Shown here piece by piece: positions 26,464-33,917 of a DNA stretch of 39,560 nucleotides (positions are counted from its first letter, which is position 1; every line of letters starts with the position of its first letter). The translations under genes and the position numbers were made by a program. This DNA is from Didymodactylos carnosus (taxonomy: Eukaryota; Rotifera; Eurotatoria; Philodinida; Philodinidae): assembly GCA_905250885.1 (NCBI GenBank), contig CAJNOQ010000889.1:1-39560 (forward strand), in the 5' to 3' direction. Under the pieces are notes generated by a model. That model worked only from the letters and a program-made list of their open reading frames with translations. It made no database searches and was not told the DNA's origin.

Positions 26464-27693
26464 ATGTCAAACATTCGCGGTCGTGGAGGGAGTGGTACCC
26501 GTGGTAGATCAAATACCTCTTCTCCATCTCCATCTCCATCTCCATCTCCATCATCGTCTCGAGATTCATCTTTAAATCGTCCTGCAACACATTCAGTGAA
26601 CCCTATTTCCATTCCTCAAACACAATCCACATCGCCAGTACCAACCACGACAAACGCTAATCGTCGTTTAATGAAAGAATTGAGTTCAAAATTCACTTGT
26701 AATCAGCAACCGAACACGCGTAAATTTGTTCCAAATGTAGCTGCTGCTTCACAACGAAAAAAACAAGATGATACTGCATCAACATTAGCGACTAATTATG
26801 CTGTAGATAATAGTCAACCAAAAAAAAGGGATAACAAAGGACCCGAACCACGACGAAATGATCGATCAGCTGGTTATATTCAACTAGAGGGAGTATTTGA
26901 CGGAAATTCTCAAGTACCACCATCTTTCAGTTCTGCGGACCGTTCGGCTGCGAAAATATCAGCAACAGAACGTGATAGTACTTCAGTTAAAGTTAGTTCA
27001 GTGTTATTAAATTCAAAAAAGACGATAACAAAAAAAATTGATGAATATGATGATGAGTTTAAATATGAAATTGAGGAAGAGTATGAACCGAGACAAATTC
27101 CGATTCGTCAAAGAAAGTCAATATTTAATATTAAACAAGAAATAGAAACACAACAGCAGCAAACTACAAAGTCTGAACCTATTGATTCTATTCTTCATTT
27201 AATCGAAAATCAAAAGCTATCAAAAACTTCATCATCTTTTGTTAAATCTGAACCTGTCGATCCAACTACAACAACGATGAAACCTTCACCATTACCAACA
27301 GCAGCAGATATATCCCAATTAATTTTAATGCAATTTCCTGATGTTTTGCCGTGTACAAAAACCACTACCACTATACAATCGTCTTCAGATAAACCAGAAC
27401 TGGCATCATTAAACGAATTGCCAGACGGATATTTAGGAAAATTACAAATATTTAAATCTGGAAAATGTCAATTAAAGTTGAGCAATAATACTGTATTAGA
27501 TGTTGATCTCGGACAACCAACATCATTTTTACAAAATGTAATGGTAACAGAAATGATGAATGGAAATGAAGCAACGTCAATCAACACGAACAATAGTAAT
27601 AACGATATGAATAAACTTGTTTGTCTAGGGGATATCAAACATAAACTGATTGTATCATTAAATGTTGATCATATTATGGATACAAATACATGA
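26464..27693 (+). CDS. POLR3D: RNA polymerase III subunit RPC4 (POLR3D/C53)
   Basis: A single exon of 409 residues. RPC4 pairs with RPC5 (POLR3E) as a TFIIF-like module of nuclear RNA polymerase III, acting in initiation, termination and re-initiation on tRNA and 5S genes. The C-terminal RPC4 domain (about 318-405) is recognisable: LPDGYLGKLQIFKSGKCQLKL, then TSFLQNV, then LGDIKHKLIVSLNVD, as in human POLR3D (GKLLIRKSG..., HVKHKLV). The N-terminal half is disordered: an RG-rich start, an SPSPSPSPSP run encoded by a hexamer repeat, and an RKFVPN motif at about 86-91 that is shared with the family. An acidic stretch lies at 192-209. Two KSEP(I/V)D motifs (K236, K261) fit the sumoylation consensus loosely. 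The start at 26464 is chosen because a splice acceptor ends right before it; a TTG nine bases upstream lies inside that acceptor. The next gene on this strand starts 787 bp downstream. Confidence 0.88.
   Translation: MSNIRGRGGSGTRGRSNTSSPSPSPSPSPSSSRDSSLNRPATHSVNPISIPQTQSTSPVPTTTNANRRLMKELSSKFTCNQQPNTRKFVPNVAAASQRKKQDDTASTLATNYAVDNSQPKKRDNKGPEPRRNDRSAGYIQLEGVFDGNSQVPPSFSSADRSAAKISATERDSTSVKVSSVLLNSKKTITKKIDEYDDEFKYEIEEEYEPRQIPIRQRKSIFNIKQEIETQQQQTTKSEPIDSILHLIENQKLSKTSSSFVKSEPVDPTTTTMKPSPLPTAADISQLILMQFPDVLPCTKTTTTIQSSSDKPELASLNELPDGYLGKLQIFKSGKCQLKLSNNTVLDVDLGQPTSFLQNVMVTEMMNGNEATSINTNNSNNDMNKLVCLGDIKHKLIVSLNVDHIMDTNT
26521..26550 (+). repeat. (TCTCCA)5 coding hexanucleotide repeat in POLR3D
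   Basis: Five perfect TCTCCA units encode five Ser-Pro pairs in the disordered N-terminus. Length changes stay in frame. Confidence 0.95.
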
Positions 27694-28460
27694 AATTTTT
27701 GTTTTTGTTGTACAAAATGGATTATTTATATAAAACTTTGTTACAACCTTATATGTCAAGAAAATAACACTTTTCTTCAAGATTTTATGTTTTAGAAAGA
27801 CAACATATTTTTCTAGTAATTCTTTTGTATGTTATGAGTTATTTACTTTGGTCTTGATGTTAAAACAGTGGTGAAGTAAACTATTGAGTACAGTTTTCGG
27901 TTTTTAGTAAGAAAGTGTCAAGAAAGTTTTTACAAACCTTTTTTTAGGAGAGATGCTTAGACAATAAGCAAAAGGTAAAGGATCACATCTAAGATAAAAT
28001 CTTGAACATTAGTCATGCTTTAAAAGTGATTTCTGCTAGGAGATTCACGATTTTTTTCGTTTTCCCGATACAATTTGGTATGAAAGGGTTTAGATTAATA
28101 ATTCATGTTTATCCTTATTATTGGAAACAACAGAAGGGAAAAGTGCCAACGAATTCTGATTAATTTTCTACTAATTCTGAAAGGAAGTGAGGTATGTAAC
28201 ATGCTCGAGAAGAAAAGCTACAAAGCTTAAAATCAACTTTATTGATACAGCTCTTTTCTTGCGATTATTTAATTGTTCTTTTTAGGTGTTTGTATTCAAC
28301 TACAATGTAAGGTAACCTTCACGTCGAATAATGCTTCCAGCTGTTTTTAGCTTTATTCACAACGGATATGAACATGTTAACAGTAAATGTTGTTAGATAC
28401 GGCATTGTTAAGAGTGACAATTTCTACTTAAACTAATGATATTTACTCTTCTATCATTTT
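27694..28460. other. Intergenic DNA between POLR3D and N6AMT1
   Basis: 767 bp of AT-rich sequence holding the POLR3D 3' UTR. No coding frame, RNA gene or repeat boundary was recognised. Confidence 0.5.
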
Positions 28461-28462
28461 AG
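28461..28462 (+). promoter_or_regulatory. 3' splice acceptor 18 nt before the N6AMT1 start codon
   Basis: ATCATTTTAG at the end of a T-rich run, followed by an 18-nt leader and the ATG at 28481. No matching donor is evident nearby. Confidence 0.55.
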
Positions 28463-28480
28463 ATAACTCTTTCTATCTGT

Positions 28481-29152
28481 ATGTTTCCAACTCCAGATCT
28501 TTCTCATTTGAAACGGAGTGATTATTCTAAAATCTATGAACCTGATTCCGATTCATTTTTATTCTTAGATGCATTAGAATGTGAACTAAATATCATTCGT
28601 TCATTAGATCCATTGATTATTGTTGAATTTGGTTGTGGTAGCGGGATTATAAGCACATTTTTGTCAAAACATATTCTTTCATCTCATTGCTCTTTATTTT
28701 ATTTAACGGATATTAATCCACACGCTTGCTCATCTACTCAGAAAACTTATCAACAAAATAATGTTATTCAACAATTTCAAATAACTAATTGTGATTTAGC
28801 AACGCCATTTCTTCAGCGTTTGGCAAACGGTGTTGATTTAATTTTGTTCAATCCGCCATATGTTCCAACTGACGAAGTAGTCAATAGTGGAGATAATTTA
28901 ATTGATGCAGCATATTCAGGTGGTAAGCAAGGCATCGAAGTTATTCAGAGAGCTATTGAACAAGCATCCATATTATTAACAGAAAATGGATTATTTTATA
29001 TGATCGCGTTAGAATTAAATTCGGTTGAAACACTGACGTTAATAGCTAAAAAATTTAATTTAACTATGGAGATTGTACTTAAACGACGAACACTTATAGA
29101 AAGTTTAATTGTTGTCAAGTTTAAACGAAAACTAAATTCTGCTCAGGAATAA
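28481..29152 (+). CDS. N6AMT1: HemK2-type protein methyltransferase (N6AMT1/Mtq2/KMT9 catalytic subunit)
   Basis: A single exon of 223 residues, close to the family's usual 210-220. With the partner TRMT112, this enzyme methylates the Gln of the GGQ motif in release factor eRF1 and, in mammals, histone H4 Lys12. The SAM-binding fold is clear: motif I VEFGCGSG (48-55), an acidic residue after strand beta2 in TDINP (D77), and the catalytic NPPYVP motif (124-129) that cradles the Gln or Lys side chain. The N-terminal IYEPDSDSFLFLDALE (18-33) matches the YEPAEDTFLLLDALE block of human N6AMT1, and AAYSGGKQGIEVI (143-155) matches AAWAGGRNGREVM. The protein ends VVKFKR, like the human LKFTKS. ATG 28481 is the first in frame after the acceptor. 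AATAAA overlaps the stop codon. Confidence 0.95.
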   Translation: MFPTPDLSHLKRSDYSKIYEPDSDSFLFLDALECELNIIRSLDPLIIVEFGCGSGIISTFLSKHILSSHCSLFYLTDINPHACSSTQKTYQQNNVIQQFQITNCDLATPFLQRLANGVDLILFNPPYVPTDEVVNSGDNLIDAAYSGGKQGIEVIQRAIEQASILLTENGLFYMIALELNSVETLTLIAKKFNLTMEIVLKRRTLIESLIVVKFKRKLNSAQE

Positions 29153-29153
29153 A
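29148..29153 (+). other. AATAAA overlapping the N6AMT1 stop codon
   Basis: The hexamer spans the last coding bases and the TAA stop (29150-29152). If used, the 3' UTR would be only about 10-30 nt long. Confidence 0.4.
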
Positions 29154-29481
29154 TATTTGTGTTTTCAAATTTTTACATAGTTTTAAGCTTCTCCTTCACA
29201 TTGTAAACTTTGTACGGATCACAAAACTGTTGGAACAACACTTCGCTACCTCATCGTCTGCGCTTTTGGCATTGTGTTTGCTCCAATAATGAATTTATAA
29301 CTACTTTTAACTTTCGGTCAAAACAATTAAATGGTTGATGGATTTAACCCCAGTTATAACTATTTTTTCTCTTTCTGTAACTTATAAAACGTCTGTTTTG
29401 TACGAAGTGGTCAAGTCTGACAGATAACCATGCTCACATAGACATACGTATGTACAACTATTTTCCGTTCTCGACTGGTAG

Positions 29482-29919
29482 CTTTCAAAACGCCGTAATC
29501 ATTTAAGCTCATCCAGTCTTGAAGCAGTCTCAAAACTTCACGCATATCATTCAAATGTCCATAATTCTGTCCTAGACCTCGAAAAAAATCGAAGATGCTG
29601 CTCTGCAGGATGATTTGGTCCCTGTATCGAAATCACAGTGGAACTGACAACGTGATTTCGTTCCATACGCATATCAATGAGACACATCAAATACTATGTG
29701 AACTAATAGGCTCTCCAGCGATCGGTGAAGACAGTATTGATGATAGAGATCTGAATTTAGCTACGTTACTGAACTATGATGATAGTAGGTTGACTGCATC
29801 TTTGTTGATCTTGGTTTGCTAGATAGTAGGAGAATGAGCCTGAACACGTAGGTAGCTCAAATGTTCAGGGTAATGATTATGATGTCGCAGAACTTGTAAA
29901 CGCACTTATCTCTGAATAA
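29482..29919 (+). pseudogene. Decayed coding relic, possibly of an ESCRT-III (SNF7) type gene
   Basis: Four overlapping or adjacent plus-strand frames read like protein. 29482-29613 includes SLEAVSKLHAYHSNVHNSVL. 29576-29647 includes IEDAALQDDLVPVSKSQW. A third block, to 29822, includes HINETHQILCELIG and DSIDDRDLNLATLL. 29830-29919 ends AELVNALISE. Each switch needs a frameshift or crosses a stop codon, so the locus is broken or made of very short exons. The pattern of an amphipathic helix, then an E-D-x-I-D-D-x-D-L block, then a short C-terminal helix recalls the tail of CHMP proteins. That resemblance is by eye only and weak. The relic lies between N6AMT1 and SUB1 on the same strand. Confidence 0.3.
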
Positions 29920-30474
29920 ACTTGTATTTTTGTTCGTGAAGAATATTTCTATATGTATTCTTTGATTTGACACATCAATGAAAGAAAAGAATGAATGATT
30001 TCACAGTGGAAAACTTCTTCGTGAATGCCTCAACATACAAATGAAAATGAGATTTCCTTATTTTATCTTAAGTAGTATTGGTTATATAACTTTATCAACT
30101 TCGTGTTCTATCTGTTTCAATCGCTTTTATGACCTATGAAATCGATCAACTACGATCGGAGGTTATAACTGTATCAGCTTACAAAATTTTGCCAACTTTT
30201 CACTTTCGATTTTAGTTATAAACTCTTCAGTGTTCGACTTTGTTTACTCTGGATAAATTTGTTCTGTACACTTGGTCTGAGACTGCCTCTCTGTAACTTT
30301 TTCTCAACATAGTTGAGAATACATACTTTGTTTTATTGATTTTATTTTTTATTAATTTATTCACTGTTATTCGAGAATGTCATTTATATCAATGAAAACA
30401 TTCTTTATTGATTTTGTGACCATCATCATGATCATGAGTTGTTATTTTATCCCCAGTTTTGTTTCTAATATTTC
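29920..30474. other. Intergenic DNA upstream of SUB1
   Basis: AT-rich; no gene or repeat recognised. By position it should contain the SUB1 promoter. Confidence 0.4.
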
Positions 30475-30476
30475 AG
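30475..30476 (+). promoter_or_regulatory. 3' splice acceptor 40 nt before the SUB1 start codon
   Basis: TTTCTAATATTTCAG followed by a 40-nt leader and ATG 30517. A second AG lies 20 nt further upstream in CCCCAG. Confidence 0.5.
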
Positions 30477-30516
30477 ATTTTCCTTTTACATTCAAAACAT
30501 AAAGTTTATCTGAAAT

Positions 30517-31097
30517 ATGTCTAAATCAAAAGAATTTGTTGAATCATCCAGTGATGAGAAAAATGATGAATCTGATGCTGAAGAACAACGAACATCAACA
30601 AAAAAAGCAAAAACGAGTAAATCAGCTGCCAAGGAGGATGTAAGTTGTTGTAGCACAGGTACAGAAGTGATCGTAATGTTATTTTATTTCTCTTCTATTA
30701 GCCACCGGCAAAACGCGCAAAAACCGAAGTAAGTGGTACGAAAGCATCAGTAGCCGCTGCATCAACTACTGGTCCCAATGGTGAAAAACGCTACGAGGTA
30801 TGTTTTTCTTAACTCTTGCGTAATCTAAAAATGTATGATTTGTGTTGAAGGTTGGAAGAATGCGGTATATCAGTGTCAGTGAATTTAAAAATAAGCCGTA
30901 TGTGAATATTCGTGAATATTATGATGATAAAGGCGTTGAAAAACCAGGCAAAAAAGGTATTCAAAATTTTACTCTTTATCTCTTACAATGATGATTATTA
31001 CTTTTTTTGATATTTAGGCATTTCATTATCATTAGAACAATGGCAAAAATTAAAAACGTTTGTTGATCAAGTTGACAATGATCTGAAAAAATATTAG
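30517..31097 (+). CDS. SUB1: Transcriptional coactivator PC4/SUB1
   Basis: Four exons, 30517-30639, 30702-30797, 30851-30956 and 31018-31097, encode 134 residues; introns are 53-62 bp with GT-AG ends. PC4 binds single-stranded DNA and helps RNA polymerase II transcription, and also acts in repair and chromatin compaction in the nucleus. Residues 1-70 are a disordered Ser/Asp/Glu region followed by a Lys/Ala-rich stretch, like the SEAC and basic regions of human PC4, whose DNA binding is tuned by CK2 phosphorylation; SSSDEKNDESD offers such sites. Residues 74-134 form the conserved fold: VGRMRYISVSEFKNK, YVNIREYYDD, then PGKKGISLSLEQWQKLK. These align with human IGKMRYVSVRDFKGK, LIDIREYW and PGRKGISLNPEQWSQLK. 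Length is close to the human 127. A poly(A) signal follows at 31249. Confidence 0.95.
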
Positions 31098-31248
31098 ATA
31101 TGGATGTATAACTGTTATAACAGGAAAAAAGTCAGATAAACGCTGTTTCTATTTTGTTATGTTTTATTTGTGATACAAAAAAAAAGTCAATAGTAGTTTG
31201 TGTGGTTCTTTTTTTTTATCTATCTGCGTGTTAATGGTGTCAAATTAA

Positions 31249-31254
31249 AATAAA
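31249..31254 (+). other. Poly(A) signal of SUB1
   Basis: AATAAA about 150 nt after the stop codon. Confidence 0.55.
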
Positions 31255-31592
31255 ATAATGTTTTAAAAATCTTTGTGTAATCTTCCAGTTTACTAAATGA
31301 AAGTTATCAGCCATTCTTAGAGCATCATTTTTTTGCCTTTTCTTGGTTGTTGTGCAAGTGATGAACTGAACAAAGTACGACTAAATTCCAATAACATTTT
31401 GGCTGTATTTCTGTTACTTGTAGTCGTCCATAGTTAAGTTTTAGTGTTATTTCGTCTTGGTGTTTCAAGTCAATCGTTTATCCATTTCACTTTTAAAGTA
31501 ATATAATTGCTCAAGTATCACGTCACATTATAAAACCCTTCGAAATAGGACAAATATACTATAATTATATATGATAATTATATAGGCAGACA

Positions 31593-31703
31593 ATGGCCAA
31601 ACAAAATGTGACGCCAGTACGTACCCGTGCTAAAAAAATATCATTCCGCACTGTTGAGTACCAGTATCAGTTTTATGTTCGACAAATTATCAAATATTGT
31701 TAA
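31593..31703 (+). CDS. Possible small ORF or first exon, 36 codons
   Basis: The ATG lies 7 nt after an acceptor-like ATATAG (ending 31585), the same spacing class as the other genes of the window. The frame begins MAKQNVTPVRTRAKKISFRT and is basic, with composition unlike chance frames here. A second coding-like stretch follows at about 31762-31878, after TTTTTTAAAG, in more than one frame (for example LQNHRDLYILEHLND). This could be a short secretion-independent peptide, the start of a spliced gene with a donor such as CCA|GTACGT, or a relic. I recognise no family. Confidence 0.25.
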   Translation: MAKQNVTPVRTRAKKISFRTVEYQYQFYVRQIIKYC

Positions 31704-31879
31704 TGACTTACAATTGTAACTCAAGATGAATATGTTAAACGATGCGGTGTTCTTTTTTAAAGGACATGAAACAAAATGTACTATTGGTCATAGTATGTCC
31801 AGTGCTACAAAATCATCGTGATTTGTATATATTAGAACATTTAAATGATCTGAGATTAATAAATCACAAATGGTATTAA

Positions 31880-33914
31880 GCAATGCAATGCAACCTGTTT
31901 ATATAATTTAGACGCTTTAATACCTCATATAATTTACTGAAAAAAAAATTAGACTTTATACAAACTTTACGATAAATCTATGATAGAACATCATTAAGAC
32001 AGAGGCATTACATATTTTAACGTCGAATCATTATTGTCTTGCGATTATCAAATGTATTTAACGAATATTTTTGATGTTCTTTCTGGTGTTAAACTGATAT
32101 TGTTACGTCTGGTTTTGTTATATAACTTGTTGTTTCTTTTTGATCACACGTAAAATAAATTGTTTTAATCTTGAATTACTTAGTTCTAAAAACAAGCATC
32201 TAGAAAGAGTTCATTCGCTATATACAACTTCTTAAAGAAGTAGTCTTCCGTTATACGTCATTATCACGTTAGTTTTGCTTTTAAATTCTCATTGTTTACG
32301 ATGAATAGTCTGTTTTTACCTCCCATGTAGAGATGTCTCAAGTTGAAAACAGAACGGAGAATATTTTTTTCAAACGCTAAAAAAAATGAAAAAGCCTTCT
32401 CATATGCAAATATAGGTTTTTATGTTGTTTTTGTATGGTTGATACGTGAATTGACATATATAGAGAAAAAAGTATGAAAAAACTTGAACAATATCATCAC
32501 CATCATATTTTTTTAATCTTTCATTAGAACTTAAACACGGCATACCATAGCTGCTAGGTAAGATTTTCTTCTTCTCAACAAGTACAGTTCTAATAAAATC
32601 TACAAAGAAAGGTAGAAGGATATTTTTTAAATCAACAGATATTTTTTAATATCTGTTTAAAACGAATGATCTAGGTTGTTCTGTTAAACTGCCCCTCGTC
32701 AGAACTATAAATTTTTTCATAAAAAGTCGATATTGAGCTAAGCACATCATCAGATAGCCCCAGTATCTACTATCAGGATCCAATGTTATTTGGTCCTCAT
32801 CGAAGGAGTATCGAGGTTTTCAGAAAAGTTTTCTGAAAACCTTCAAAAGCTGACTCTTCGAAAAAATTTTACTTCCTGGTAAAAATCCAAATCCAAAAAT
32901 ACTTTCAATAACATAAGGAAATAGAGCAAACATTTCTGATCAAAATGAGATATCTTCCAGCTCTGAATGATGTTCTGATCAAGAGTTATGAGACTTTTGC
33001 GGGAAGCCCTAAAACTTGCATCAAATACAAGCGGTACCATATCTCGAAAGCGACTTTTACCTTAACAACATTTCGTAGCTGTAAGATTTCTCGGTAATGA
33101 AACATCGCAGAGAGCTCAGGAAGGTCTTAGATTGAAGCTGACACATGTGGCTAGAGGCTAACAGAGCCCGATTTTTGATATTCGGCTTAGATTTGTGGTT
33201 AGAAAAATATCTTTATGCAAGTTAATGCGAATTTTGAACTTTTGACGCTGACCATTAATTTGAAAAGTAAAATATCAAAAATCCAGCTCTATTGGCCCTT
33301 AATAGCTTTTGACAGAACACAGAGAGACAACTGCAGTTTTTGCCCGTTCGATAGTGGAAACTTTAGCTCATCTTTTCATCAAAGAAGTCAAGTTAAAACT
33401 ATACTGTACAGTCATTTGAACTGATTTTGAGCTGCTTATTAATTCTTCAATATTCGGTAAAAATAGCTTGAAATTGTTGTTCATTCAGCCTTTCTACTAG
33501 CCTTTCTTACTTTTTTGCAAAAACAAACATTGTCACGAGACTGAACATGGTCAATCACCTACAAATCCTATCTTTCCTAGAAAAATCTGATGCCACATCT
33601 AAACGGTGAAAAATCAAACGTTTGCTTAACTATCATTTCGTAAAAGTCAAAGTATTTTATTGTATTTTAATTTTTTGCTATATGGTCTAGTTTTCTAAAG
33701 TTACCCTATATACCTTCTTCACAAAAAATAGCTTTAAACTGACTTGTCTAATGAAAAGGTGTTCTAGTAAAAACAACCAAAGAATAACCTGAGTAATTCT
33801 GTTTTCAATCTTTCTTAAAGATAAACGTCGTTTCTAACTACGAAGTGGAAGGTATTCATTTCGATGAAATAGAATGCTGTAATTCTAAAATAAACATAAA
33901 ATATTTATATTTGC
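31880..33914. other. Intergenic DNA between SUB1 and GH116
   Basis: About 2 kb without a supportable gene. A 10-bp hairpin with TTTT loop lies at 32634-32657 (AACAGATATT against AATATCTGTT). The stretch 32690-33420 is less AT-rich than its surroundings and contains a 20-bp inverted repeat, so part of it may be transposon-derived. Confidence 0.45.
33163..33290. repeat. 20-bp inverted repeat spanning 128 bp, MITE-like
   Basis: AGAGCCCGATTTTTGATATT (33163-33182) matches the reverse complement of 33271-33290 at 18 of 20 positions. The 88-bp interior is non-coding. No target duplication is evident, so it may be only a hairpin. Confidence 0.45.
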
Positions 33915-33916
33915 AG
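33915..33916 (+). promoter_or_regulatory. 3' splice acceptor 1 nt before the GH116 start codon
   Basis: TATATTTGCAG, one A, then the ATG at 33918. Trans-splice-like. Confidence 0.65.
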
Positions 33917-33917
33917 A

